A stretch of 17,779 nt of DNA from Competibacteraceae bacterium UBA3908 (GTDB taxonomy: Bacteria; Pseudomonadota; Gammaproteobacteria; Competibacterales; Competibacteraceae). The translations under genes and the position numbers were made by a program. Positions 1 to 9,776 of this stretch are shown one piece after another (within the stretch, counting starts at the first letter, position 1; each line of letters starts with the position of its first letter). The notes beneath the pieces were generated by a model. The model was given only the letters and a program-made list of their open reading frames with translations, searched no databases and was not told where the DNA came from. The stretch is taken from contig DGFE01000092.1 of assembly GCA_002391525.1 (NCBI GenBank), positions 1 to 17,779 on the forward strand, in the 5' to 3' direction.

Positions 1-3000
1 ATGGGTCTGCCGGAGAAATCGGATGGTTGCAGCTCGAAAATTTCGGTGTGCGCCACCACGCCCAACCGCACCTCACGCTGGATCGCCCAACTGGCTTCTT
101 GATTGCCGGGACAAAGTTGTTCCCGGTCGTTGAGACGCCCGCCGCGCAGGCGTTTGTGATTTTTCAGCGTCGAAGGCAAAATGCCCTGCTCGCTTTCCGA
201 ATCAGCCCGCCCGCAGCGCAGACACAGCGCATAGCCTTTACCATGCAGTCCGTCGCTGTAGTGGAACAGGGAGCCTTGAGTGGTGGTCCGGTAGCGCCCC
301 AAGACCGTTTTCGGCAACGGCATCCAAGCGACACCCTCCAGAGAAATGAGCGGATTGCGTATCGGGATGTACTGCGGCAGGGTGATGTCGTTGTGGGGCT
401 TGTCGCGCAGATCCACGGCGAAGCCAGCCGGCTGGATGAAGCGATAGCAGTTAAAGCTATTGCGACCGCCCGCGCCACAACTTGGACAACGCTCGGGCAT
501 GGTGATCCGGGTTCCATTGTGGCCGCACTTTCGGCAGCGCCAGACCCAGCGCAAATTCTGGATTTCCGGCTCTGCTTCAACTTCGGCGGGGATTTGCCAG
601 TTCAGCGTTACGCCGCCGCTGTGATAAACCCGCCCGTCTAGCACGGTATCCGTGCCGGGTGCATAGTCGCGGATCGCGATAGAGAGATGGCGACTCGGAT
701 AGCCGGCCCGGCGAGAGCGGTTATCCTCACGCTCCCTGTTACCGCTCAAATCCTCTACCGTGGTGGTGACGAACGGCACGACATCGGTGGGAAAACCGTA
801 GCCGGGCAGGAAACCCAGATTGGCCAATTCGCCCAGCAATTGTTCACCGCGCAGCCGCTCCAACTGTATCGCGACGGCCTGCTCGGGTTTGCTGTTCCCC
901 TCACGGGTTGCAACGATCTTCTGCTGATCCAGCAGGGCGTCCAGATCGCGCCGCCAGCGTTCGGCGACCCGGCGCATGGCTTGAGCGGTACGGGTCAGCA
1001 GATAGGCGGTGGATCGGCCTGCTAGAACGGTGCAATGGGTCAAGCTGGCCAACCCCTCGGCCATCAGTGCAACGGATTGCTCGTCTTCGCACCAAGCAGC
1101 GAAGCGGTCGCAGGGCGCCGAAGTTTCCGCATCGTTGGATTCAAGGAACCAGCCGGTGTGCAGGCGGCGGATATCGGGTATGCGGTCGCGCAAAAAAGCG
1201 GCCAGAGCCAAGGCGTTGAGATGACGTTGCACGATGGGTTCGCTTTGCAGGGCGACGCGCGGCAGACCGAGCCGGCTGACGAACGGCCAGAGCGGGTTTT
1301 GGAACACCGCCTCACCTTGGGGCGTGGCCTTGCAAAGCGTGAAACTGAGCGCGGCGGTCTCGCCGCGGCGTCCGGCCCGTCCGGCCCGTTGCAGGAAGTT
1401 GGCCGGATGCGGCGGGACGTTGTTCATGGCGACGGCGGTCAAGCCACCGATGTCCACCCCCATTTCCATTGTGGTGGAACAACTTAACAGGTTGATCTGA
1501 CCCGCCTTGAATGCGGTTTCACGGCGGGTCAGATTTGCGCCGACGATTTGCGCCGAATGTTCCATGACGCGAATGTAGCGGCGATGTCGGGCCAGTCGGT
1601 CACTGAGGTCGGGCCAGGCGCCCAATGCCCGTAATGCGCGGACCTGTGGATCGGATTCCAGCCAGTGATCAGCTTCTCCAGGAGCGCGGCCTAGCCAGAA
1701 CGGATGCGGAACGCGAGGCATTTCGACCCGCTGGCATTGCACTAGGGCGTCGGGTGCGGGCAGCGCCGGCAGGTAGGGCGTGGTCTCGCGGAACACGACG
1801 GGCAGCAGACGACGGGTCATCGGACAGAACCAGGCTTCGCGCACCTCGGTTATAACGGCCTGCTTTTCCAGTTCCAACTGAAAGCCGTTTTCGGTTTGGA
1901 AGAGCAGCGGGCGAACACCCTCCCAAATGGCAATTAGCATTTCCTCCAATTGGCCGCGCTGTTCCGCGTCGCCAACATCCAGGCGGAACACATGACCGAG
2001 CAGGCGGATCAGGCGATTGCGTTTGGCCCAGCGGGAATAGGCTGAAGGCCAAGCTCGTTGAATATCCTTGATTTTATTCGCACTCGGCGGCAATAAAACG
2101 CTGGATCGGCTGGAATAGCCAAACCAACGAACAACATCTGGTGTAGCGGCAACAGGCGGGTTGCTACTTCGCAGAATGTTGTCTACGGCGACTTGCAGCA
2201 GCGCCCGCCACTCTTCTGGTTTGACACCGCGCTGCTTCATCACCGCCGGCGTATCAGCCTTTTCCAAAGCCGGGTAGCACAATTGCGCCAGCCCCAAACC
2301 TTCCAGCGAGAATTGCCGTCTGGGGCGCAGGAAGAATTCCCGCAACAGACAGAGCTTGACCAGTAACCGGTCGGATAACAGGCTGAAGGTCATATCCTTG
2401 AGCGCAGGCAACAACCAGCGATGGAAGTCGTCCTCACCGAGTAGCTTGTTCTCGGCTTCTTCCCACGTCAGGCGGCCCAGCGGCGGCGCTTGTAGTTGCA
2501 CCAATTCTTGACGTTTTTTCCGCAATTCACTGGCAATTGAAGGACTGGTATGAGCGACTTTATCGAGCGCTGCTATGAGTTTTTCGATTTCTTCGATTTT
2601 GGATCGCTCGGTGGGCTGGGCGCTAGCGATCAGGGAGTGGTAAAGCAGACTTCGCACATAATCGCGTTCGCTTTCCTGTTGCAACTTGGCGGCGAAGCGA
2701 GCGGTGCCTTGGCGGCTGTCGGTAAAAGTGATCAGTCGTCGGCCATCGAGCGGTCGGGGTTCCTGTCCATCAGTCAGCGTTGGCATGGCTTCAAGCAACG
2801 TCGGGATGGCGACGCCCAACAGAAACGGCGCTCCGACCCGCACCGGTCGGAACAGTGCTCGCTCGCGCTCTCGATCCCCGCAGACCGCGCATTCCAAACC
2901 CTTCTCGCCAGGGAACCGCAAATGCACGGGAATGCCGTTCGGCCCTGACGAATCGAGTCGCCCGTCCGTAGCCAGGATCCAATTTCGCTGCGTGGCGTGG

Positions 3001-4661
3001 TCGACTCGGGTCAACAGTCGCGGTTGTTGCATCGTTGGCGCGCTGGGCGTCGTGGCGCTTTCCTCGCCCTCGTCGTCGGTTATGGGTTCCAGTTCCTGCT
3101 GAAACTCGTCCTCATTCAGATCGTACTCACGCGGAACCAGCCAGTCGTGACCGTTCTCATGTTTTTCAGCGGCGGCCAGATATTCAGCTCCGCATTCCCC
3201 ACACTGTACCAGTTCAAAAACCCGATTCCCGCAATGCCGGCAATGCTCGCGCCGCTCCAGAAACACCGCGCCAAACGGCCAGGCCGGTTGATCCAGCGCC
3301 GTGTTGATTCGCCCGGAACACGCGCTGTTGGCGCAGGCCCACAAGCCGCTGACGGTGCGCTGGAACAGGTGGCCGCGCAATGGGAGGAACGGTTCTTTCT
3401 GATCGTTGACCGCCTGGGTGCAGAGATCGAGCCATTGCAAGGTCTCCCGGCGGGCAGAGGCATCCTGGCGATTCAGGAGCGTTTGGGCCAGTTCGCTCAA
3501 CCGGCTGGCTCGCTCCACCAGCCGGGCGCGCAGATCGCGCATTCGCCTGTCGCCCGCCAAGGCGATGAAGCGTTCCTGTGATGATCGCGTGCGCAGCGTT
3601 TCCAGATCAGGGCAAGGCAACTTGCCGTCAAGCAACGCTTCCGGCAACGCGGGAATTTCCCGTCGGCCTTCGATGACCCGGACCCGATCCACCGATACAC
3701 CGGCCACGTCCGCGAGAAATTCGGCCAATTGCCGGCGGGCGGTTTCGCTGGCTTCACCGAGCGTGGCTGAGGTGGCGATGAAGCGCACTTCTCCGGGGCG
3801 ACAACCGAACGTATGCAGAACCCGCCGCAGCAACAGGGTCAGTTCCGCCGCCTGCGAGCCAATGTAGGTGTGCGCTTCGTCGATCACGATCCAGCGCAGC
3901 AGGCCCTGTGATTGCTCGATGATCGGTCGGTCTTCATTGCGCACCAGCAGGTACTCCAGCATGGTCGCATTGGTGACCAGCAACGGCGGCGGATTCGCGC
4001 GTAACGTCCGGCGGTCGGCCACTTCACATTGCCAGTCGCTTTTGGCCTGCTCCGGCGTGTCGCCGTTGTAGAGGCAGAAGCGGATACCGCCGTTGAAGGG
4101 TTCCGACCAGGCGACCAGCCGATCCTTCTGGCTCTTGATCAGCGCGTTGAGCGGGTAGAGAAACAGCGCCCTGACTCCGGTCAGCGGCGCGTTCTGGCGC
4201 TGTTCCAGTTCCACCGCCAGATCGTTGAGAATCGGAATCAGGAAGCACTCGGTTTTGCCAGAACCCGTGCCGCTGGTGACCAGGATCGAACGCGGCGGCT
4301 GGCTCTGAATCAGGGTTTGCCAGGCTTCCAGTTGATGACGGTAGGGCCGTCGCCGGGCGGGAAAGCTGTAATCCTCGCTCAACCCCTTTTTTTGCGGTTC
4401 ACGCAAGGCCCGAACCAGATCGGGATGCAGCAGTTTCCCTTCCAGGCGGCCCAAGGTTCGTTCCGCCGGTTGCCAGCCGAAACTGGCCTCGAAAACCGGA
4501 TCGGCCAGAAATGCGTCCGGCGTTCCCGCCTCCCGATCAAACAGGGTGCGCAGGTACTCGCGCAGGGCATCGTTGCGGAAACCGCACAGACCCAGGACCG
4601 CGCGAGTGGCGCGGCGGCCCAGTTGTTCGACCAGCGTGTCGTAAAATTGCGTGCGTTCCAT
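1..4661 (-). CDS. druE: DruE-like DEAH-box helicase with zinc fingers and DUF1998-like C-terminus (3' end cut by window edge)
   Basis: This is an open frame of 1553 codons from the ATG at 4661, running off the left edge with no stop. It encodes a superfamily 2 helicase. Visible motifs are Walker A GTGSGKT (131-137), DEAH box VIDEAH (D261), motif III TSAT (297-300), TDSRQG (647-652), motif V MGVDIG (ending G1072) and motif VI QRAGRAGRR (1091-1099). Cys clusters lie between the two lobes (C443-X4-C448, C474-X2-C477, C487-X2-C490, C591-X2-C594) and near the end (C1376-X2-C1379, C1392-X2-C1395, C1480-X2-C1483). The last ones fit a DUF1998-type region. About 415 residues separate TDSRQG from motif V, including a charged, probably coiled-coil stretch near 680-725. 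The start lies 3 nt after the druH stop, so the two are translationally coupled. A DUF1998 helicase of this size beside an 1100-aa protein is known from Druantia type III. Expected role, by family: ATP-driven effector or translocase in anti-phage defence. The helicase call is near certain; the DruE name is likely. A DISARM-type or other DUF1998 helicase is the main alternative. Confidence 0.82.
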   Translation of the reverse strand, partial: MERTQFYDTLVEQLGRRATRAVLGLCGFRNDALREYLRTLFDREAGTPDAFLADPVFEASFGWQPAERTLGRLEGKLLHPDLVRALREPQKKGLSEDYSFPARRRPYRHQLEAWQTLIQSQPPRSILVTSGTGSGKTECFLIPILNDLAVELEQRQNAPLTGVRALFLYPLNALIKSQKDRLVAWSEPFNGGIRFCLYNGDTPEQAKSDWQCEVADRRTLRANPPPLLVTNATMLEYLLVRNEDRPIIEQSQGLLRWIVIDEAHTYIGSQAAELTLLLRRVLHTFGCRPGEVRFIATSATLGEASETARRQLAEFLADVAGVSVDRVRVIEGRREIPALPEALLDGKLPCPDLETLRTRSSQERFIALAGDRRMRDLRARLVERASRLSELAQTLLNRQDASARRETLQWLDLCTQAVNDQKEPFLPLRGHLFQRTVSGLWACANSACSGRINTALDQPAWPFGAVFLERREHCRHCGNRVFELVQCGECGAEYLAAAEKHENGHDWLVPREYDLNEDEFQQELEPITDDEGEESATTPSAPTMQQPRLLTRVDHATQRNWILATDGRLDSSGPNGIPVHLRFPGEKGLECAVCGDRERERALFRPVRVGAPFLLGVAIPTLLEAMPTLTDGQEPRPLDGRRLITFTDSRQGTARFAAKLQQESERDYVRSLLYHSLIASAQPTERSKIEEIEKLIAALDKVAHTSPSIASELRKKRQELVQLQAPPLGRLTWEEAENKLLGEDDFHRWLLPALKDMTFSLLSDRLLVKLCLLREFFLRPRRQFSLEGLGLAQLCYPALEKADTPAVMKQRGVKPEEWRALLQVAVDNILRSSNPPVAATPDVVRWFGYSSRSSVLLPPSANKIKDIQRAWPSAYSRWAKRNRLIRLLGHVFRLDVGDAEQRGQLEEMLIAIWEGVRPLLFQTENGFQLELEKQAVITEVREAWFCPMTRRLLPVVFRETTPYLPALPAPDALVQCQRVEMPRVPHPFWLGRAPGEADHWLESDPQVRALRALGAWPDLSDRLARHRRYIRVMEHSAQIVGANLTRRETAFKAGQINLLSCSTTMEMGVDIGGLTAVAMNNVPPHPANFLQRAGRAGRRGETAALSFTLCKATPQGEAVFQNPLWPFVSRLGLPRVALQSEPIVQRHLNALALAAFLRDRIPDIRRLHTGWFLESNDAETSAPCDRFAAWCEDEQSVALMAEGLASLTHCTVLAGRSTAYLLTRTAQAMRRVAERWRRDLDALLDQQKIVATREGNSKPEQAVAIQLERLRGEQLLGELANLGFLPGYGFPTDVVPFVTTTVEDLSGNREREDNRSRRAGYPSRHLSIAIRDYAPGTDTVLDGRVYHSGGVTLNWQIPAEVEAEPEIQNLRWVWRCRKCGHNGTRITMPERCPSCGAGGRNSFNCYRFIQPAGFAVDLRDKPHNDITLPQYIPIRNPLISLEGVAWMPLPKTVLGRYRTTTQGSLFHYSDGLHGKGYALCLRCGRADSESEQGILPSTLKNHKRLRGGRLNDREQLCPGNQEASWAIQREVRLGVVAHTEIFELQPSDFSGRP

Positions 4662-4664
4662 GGT

Positions 4665-7600
4665 TCAGGCTTCCAGCAGTCGTTGAGCAAGGCCCAGGGT
4701 CAATGCGATGGCATGGATACTATCGAACCACTCCCGGTCAAAAGCGCGCAGCAGACGCAACTCGTAGATCAATCGCTCGTTGGGAGTGATACCGTTCAGG
4801 CTCAGATACGCGGCGATGAAAGGCGCGCACCGCACTGGCTGGTAGAAAGAAGCAAGACGGTCATAACGGTATTTTGGAGCAATGTCTCGCCGCCAGACCA
4901 TCACCTCAACGCTCTCCGGCCATTTTTCTTCTGCGTCATGGCGTCCCATCAGTTCCCATTCGAGCGATTCGATCTGTTGTTCCAGAATTAAAGGGCAGCG
5001 TCTTGCAATGCTCAGCTCACTGTTATTGCCGAGATCTTTTTCAGGAAAAACTAGCTCTTGGAGCCAATCGCACAATGGTCGCCAATAAGGACGACGGGCG
5101 CTGGCGCGTTCCCGGAATCCTTGGAACAGGCCAAAAATCATCTCCGCGCCCACGTCCATTTCGGCCAACGTAGCCTGAAGTCCTCCGAAATAGGCGGTTG
5201 CCGCCTCCCGCCAAGTGTTGACGGCCAGCAAAACCCATAAAAACGGCATTTGTCGGGAGAGCGCCCAGACCGGCTCGAAGGTTTCATCATCGGCCTTGAA
5301 TAAAGCGAGCGCTAGCGTGCGCGGATGAGCCGGTAACCGGCGCAATACGTCCAGCGAACTGGGCGGAAATTCACGCGCCAATCGCACGTAGTCGAACAAC
5401 AACAGCCAATCGGGATGATCGGGATTTTGTCCCAATGCTTCGAGCACGGCGTTTAGCCGTTGGTCCCGTCGCTCGGGATCGGATTCCCGGATCGCCCCAG
5501 CCAGTACCCCATACTCATCCTCGGCGGGCGTGTCGTCGGTGACGGCGACCCACAGCAGCGGACGAAACCGCGTCCAGTCACCATCTCGCCCCACCACCCA
5601 CCAAGGGCCAGGGTCGAGATCAGGGGGCACTTCCCAACAAGCCGTCTGGTTCGGGCTGGTTTGCGGAACGACGGGTGGATCTGCTGGCGCCCAGAGCCGA
5701 ATCATCCGCAACTGGACGCGCGTCTTCCATTCTGGGCCAAGGCGGGCCAGGGATTCTTCGGGAATGCATACCAAGCCTGCCGCGCGGTTGGGTTCGATCA
5801 TCACATCAAACCGGGATACGCGCATTCTTGCGAGCTGTTCCCCTTGCGTGGTTTCGACGATCAACCGCACTTGGGCGTCCAAATCGCGGCTGCTGGCCAG
5901 CAGGGAGGCAACGCGATCCTGCCAGGGAAGCAGCGAAACTTCGAGTCGCCCCTGTTCGAGGGGTGGCAGCCGCTCGTGAAATCTCTGGCGAAAGTACCCC
6001 GTGCTTTCATTTCCGCGAGCAATCAGTTCGCCTTCCAGCCAGAATTGACCACTACTGGCCGGATCCTGAACGAACAGGCGCAGACCACCCAGTCGATCCA
6101 TGGGAATCCAATCATCGTTGGGTAACGGCTGTCCTGCCAGTTGAAAAAACGCACCTCGCTGGGGGTAGGGAAGAACCAATGCAACCGGCTGTGATTCAGG
6201 CCAATTCAGCAACAGGGTCAGCGGCGGCGGCAAGACGCCCGGCAAGGACGGGCATACGATCCGCGCCCGATCCCCGGCAAGGCTGACGGAGACACCTGCG
6301 GGACTATCCGGGCCAAGCCGCACTTCGGCACCCGCCAGTTCGATCAATCGCACAACGCCAGCTTGGTTTCCGGTGCCGATATCGGCCTCGATGCGAAAAT
6401 CGCAGGGCGCGACATCAATCTGCCGCCGGCAGCGCTCCGCGCCGCTGGCGTCGATCAGTCGCAACCAGATTTGTCCGTGTCCCGCTTCGTGGATTCCCCG
6501 CCAAGGCGCGCTGTCGCCGACCGGCCGCCATTGAATGCGCCCGACTGTAGGCTGCCGCCGCCCCTGTTGATCGAGCGCCTGAATCTGCGGCAGGCCGCAA
6601 TATAGCGAACGTTGCTGGAGCGCTGGTGCGACCTCATGACCGACAACGACAAAAGTCTCCTCGGACTCACTCTCGGCCCGGCAGGCGATTCGATAGCGAT
6701 CCTGTTGCAAGGTCAGCAGTTCAATCTCACCCCTGACCCGGTACACCACTCGGTGGAGTTCGGCGATGGTTCCCAAGTCTTCGCAAACACCCGCCACCTC
6801 TCGTGGAATGAGTTCCGGCGCGGCCAACACCCAAGCCTGCTCCAACCGGGTGCGGGCTGAACCTTCAGTCAACCATTCCCTTTCTCCCCCTGCCCCCCGC
6901 TCGACGAATACCCAGGGAGAATCGCCCCACGGTTCGCCATCCCGTACCGTCAGGGCGTATTCCTGTTGGCCGTCGTGCAGGGTCAATCGGTGAGGTTGCC
7001 CGACCGTCGCGCCGGTGAGTACCACCCCGTCATGCCGCAACCATTCCCGACGGTACACGGCGGATTTGCCCTCGCCTTGGACCCGTGTCAGCCAGGCCAT
7101 GACCTCGGCGCCGGCGGGCGTGTGCAGCAGCAGGCGCCAGCGGGGGCGATCCGCTGCCGAAAAGCCGGTCCATTCGGCGATCTGTTCGCCGGTCGGACGT
7201 TCCGGCAATTCCAGACAATTTTCCACTTGCCAACCCGTGCTGGTTTCGCGGAGTCGTCCTCGCCAGCGCAGCCGTGCGCTGGTCTCGCGGACCAGTTCTC
7301 CGAAGCGGCGCACCAGGCCGGTCAAGAGCGTCTCGGCGACTTGATCGTCTAAGCGCAGCGGTAACTCGCTACGCCAATTCGGTATTTTTTGGTCGAGCGC
7401 CGCGATGGGGTCTTCGGTCTGGCCGATTTGCGAATGCAGTTCGCCGATTTTGGCGATGAGAGTGGCCGCCAAATGAAATACCGGCTCTTGGCGCAAGCTG
7501 GGGGGTAGGCAGTGAGCTTGTTGCCGGGCGATGCTCTCAGCGTTTTTCTCCCCGCCTTGACCGGCCCGGTAATACTCTTCGAGGACGGTGCGGAAGAATT

Positions 7601-8039
7601 GCGTCAGGTGGGTATTGTCCCGTTGCAGCAGCCGCAGAGGCAACCCGCCTTCACAGGCGATGGTCACCAAAAACAGCTGAAGGCCGTCCTTGCCCCGCAA
7701 CAGGGGGCGTCTCCACCACTTCAGGCCCTTCTCCACCCAGTCAGCGATTTGCTTATGGGATGGCGCATCCACACCCAGCGGACGGAAGACAGTTTCCCAA
7801 GTCCAGGAACCTTTCGCGTGTTCCCGACGAAAGGTTTCGGCGGCGTACAGGCAAAAAATTGGGCCAATCTGCGGTGCCTGCCTGCCGTTCCGATCTAGGA
7901 GAATCAGTTGGCGGGATAGGTTTTTCAGCTCCGCGTATTTGGCGTCCTTCATTTTGTACGCATACAGCGGACGACCATCCGGTACGGTTTGGCGGGTGTG
8001 GGCAAAGAGAAATTTTGTAAGCCAACTCATCATATTCAT
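4665..8039 (-). CDS. druH: DruH-like large protein of unknown fold, partner of the helicase (putative Druantia type III)
   Basis: This is a complete 1124-aa frame directly upstream of the helicase and almost certainly in the same transcript. I find no Walker, nuclease, methyltransferase or membrane motif. The N-terminal 130 residues are rich in Trp, Arg and Lys and begin with a phrase DGRPLYAYK. The middle (about 300-850) looks beta-rich, with many short Pro/Gly-broken strands. The C-terminal 250 residues look helical and rich in Trp and Leu. There is no signal peptide, so it should be cytoplasmic. Size, N-terminal phrase and neighbour recall the YjiT / STY4851 / ECs_5259 family, which I associate with DruH of type III Druantia; this is from memory. 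Its molecular role is not known to me. The start is chosen as the first ATG (8039). Further ATGs follow at 8033 and 8030, and no strong Shine-Dalgarno stands before any of them. The gene is real beyond doubt; the DruH name is probable. Confidence 0.75.
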   Translation of the reverse strand: MNMMSWLTKFLFAHTRQTVPDGRPLYAYKMKDAKYAELKNLSRQLILLDRNGRQAPQIGPIFCLYAAETFRREHAKGSWTWETVFRPLGVDAPSHKQIADWVEKGLKWWRRPLLRGKDGLQLFLVTIACEGGLPLRLLQRDNTHLTQFFRTVLEEYYRAGQGGEKNAESIARQQAHCLPPSLRQEPVFHLAATLIAKIGELHSQIGQTEDPIAALDQKIPNWRSELPLRLDDQVAETLLTGLVRRFGELVRETSARLRWRGRLRETSTGWQVENCLELPERPTGEQIAEWTGFSAADRPRWRLLLHTPAGAEVMAWLTRVQGEGKSAVYRREWLRHDGVVLTGATVGQPHRLTLHDGQQEYALTVRDGEPWGDSPWVFVERGAGGEREWLTEGSARTRLEQAWVLAAPELIPREVAGVCEDLGTIAELHRVVYRVRGEIELLTLQQDRYRIACRAESESEETFVVVGHEVAPALQQRSLYCGLPQIQALDQQGRRQPTVGRIQWRPVGDSAPWRGIHEAGHGQIWLRLIDASGAERCRRQIDVAPCDFRIEADIGTGNQAGVVRLIELAGAEVRLGPDSPAGVSVSLAGDRARIVCPSLPGVLPPPLTLLLNWPESQPVALVLPYPQRGAFFQLAGQPLPNDDWIPMDRLGGLRLFVQDPASSGQFWLEGELIARGNESTGYFRQRFHERLPPLEQGRLEVSLLPWQDRVASLLASSRDLDAQVRLIVETTQGEQLARMRVSRFDVMIEPNRAAGLVCIPEESLARLGPEWKTRVQLRMIRLWAPADPPVVPQTSPNQTACWEVPPDLDPGPWWVVGRDGDWTRFRPLLWVAVTDDTPAEDEYGVLAGAIRESDPERRDQRLNAVLEALGQNPDHPDWLLLFDYVRLAREFPPSSLDVLRRLPAHPRTLALALFKADDETFEPVWALSRQMPFLWVLLAVNTWREAATAYFGGLQATLAEMDVGAEMIFGLFQGFRERASARRPYWRPLCDWLQELVFPEKDLGNNSELSIARRCPLILEQQIESLEWELMGRHDAEEKWPESVEVMVWRRDIAPKYRYDRLASFYQPVRCAPFIAAYLSLNGITPNERLIYELRLLRAFDREWFDSIHAIALTLGLAQRLLEA

Positions 8040-8104
8040 GATGTGTCTGCCAAATACAAAAACTAGATCAACCAGAAAAATATGACAAATCTGATGCAGA
8101 ATGC

Positions 8105-8129
8105 ATTATATAGCAATAAATGTATTATA
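8105..8129 (-). promoter_or_regulatory. Two perfect -10 boxes (TATAAT) upstream of druH
   Basis: Reading the minus strand toward druH, perfect TATAAT hexamers occur at 8129-8124 and 8110-8105. The latter would start transcription about 60 nt before the druH ATG. No good TTGACA-like -35 lies 16-18 bp upstream of either. The best for the upper box is TCCACT (8152-8147), which matches at three of six bases. A promoter here is likely given the AT-rich island and the lack of another promoter for druH-druE, but which box is used cannot be decided from sequence. Confidence 0.5.
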
Positions 8130-8142
8130 AAAGTTACTTTTA
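8128..8142. repeat. 15-bp palindrome overlapping the druH promoter region (possible operator)
   Basis: TAAAAGT-T-ACTTTTA is a perfect inverted repeat with 7-bp arms and a 1-nt centre. It overlaps the upstream end of the distal TATAAT box and lies in the spacer region upstream of the proximal one. That is a typical place for a repressor site, but no regulator gene is adjacent and AT-rich sequence produces short palindromes by chance. Confidence 0.35.
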
Positions 8143-8265
8143 AGCGAGTGGAAATGCATCTGAGCAACCATACTGGGCGGTTTCCAGATGGCTCGCTCGG
8201 ATGGAGAGGTAGCCGCGCTCTAGGTCGATCTCGGCAACGAAGCTTTGAAGTGATCGGCGGTGTGC

Positions 8266-8969
8266 TCAACCGCCCAGATACGCCTTGCGCACTTCGTCGT
8301 TGGCCAGCAAATTCGCGCCGGTGTCGGCGAGCACGATGCGGCCGTTTTCCAGCACGTAACCCCGGTCGGCTAGTTGCAGGGCGCGGTGGGCGTTTTGTTC
8401 CACCAGGAAGATGGTCACGCCTTCCTCGCGGATTTCCTTCAGAATCTGGAAAATCTGGGCGATGATGATCGGCGCCAGCCCCAGCGACGGTTCGTCCAGC
8501 AGCAGCAGGTTGGGCCGGCTCATCAGCCCGCGACCGATGGCCAGCATCTGTTGCTCCCCGCCGGACAGGGTGCCGCCGCGCTGGTTGCGGCGCTCCTTCA
8601 GGCGCGGAAACAGGGCGAATACCCGCTCCAGATCGGTTTCCAGCCGCGCCTTGTCGGCGAAGAAGCCGCCCATCTGCAAGTTTTCTCGCACCGTCAGGCC
8701 GGGGAAGATGCGCCGTCCCTCCGGCACCAGCGCCAGCCCGCATTGCATGATGACGTGGGTTGGCTTGCGGGTGATGTCCTGCCCCTCGAACGTGACCGCG
8801 CCCCTGCTGGCGTGCGGCGAGCCGCAGATCGTCATCAGCAAGGTGCTCTTGCCCGCGCCGTTGGCCCCGATCAGGGTGACGATTTCGCCGGGATGCACGT
8901 CCAGCGACACGCCCTTGAGCGCCTCGATCTGGCCATAGCAGGTGTGGACGTTCTCCAGCTTCAGCATCA

Positions 8970-8970
<1 letters not shown>
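8266..8970 (-). CDS. livF: Branched-chain amino acid ABC transporter, ATP-binding protein LivF
   Basis: This 234-aa ABC ATPase is one of the two nucleotide-binding subunits that power the leucine/isoleucine/valine importer at the inner membrane. It shows Walker A GANGAGKS (35-42), signature LSGGEQQ (135-141) and Walker B LLLLDEP (155-161). The opening LKLENVHTCYGQIEALKGVS and the phrase VPEGRRIFPGLTVRENL are typical of LivF rather than LivG. It is the last gene of the liv operon. The start is taken as the ATG at 8970, whose A overlaps the last base of the livG TGA stop; GGGAG stands 7 nt before it inside livG. A GTG one codon upstream (8973) is a less likely start. The length equals the usual LivF length. 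Confidence 0.95.

Positions 8971-9772
<802 letters not shown>

Positions 9773-9776
<4 letters not shown>

Larger units (their letters stand above)
8040..8265. other. Intergenic gap between livF and druH, AT-rich in its druH-proximal half
   Basis: These 226 bp hold no convincing gene. The half next to druH (about 8040-8145) is strikingly AT-rich compared with the GC-rich sequence on both sides, and carries the promoter-like boxes and the palindrome listed separately. Two ATGCAT sites (8101-8106 and 8154-8159) flank those boxes. The half next to livF (8146-8265) has the base composition of its surroundings, and I see no strong terminator with a U-tract there. An 8-bp inverted match to the last bases of livF sits at 8173-8180. 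Confidence 0.7.

Noticed and set aside
1..4661. DISARM, BREX, Zorya or type I/II Druantia as the identity of the helicase locus
   Set aside because: No methyltransferase, PglZ, phospholipase-D protein, motor-like ZorAB or druA-D gene lies upstream; livF is the direct neighbour. The downstream side is outside the window, so this is not final.
8063..8743. Minus-strand frame of 226 aa overlapping livF and reaching into the intergenic gap
   Set aside because: It lies out of frame within livF for most of its length and shows no family resemblance.
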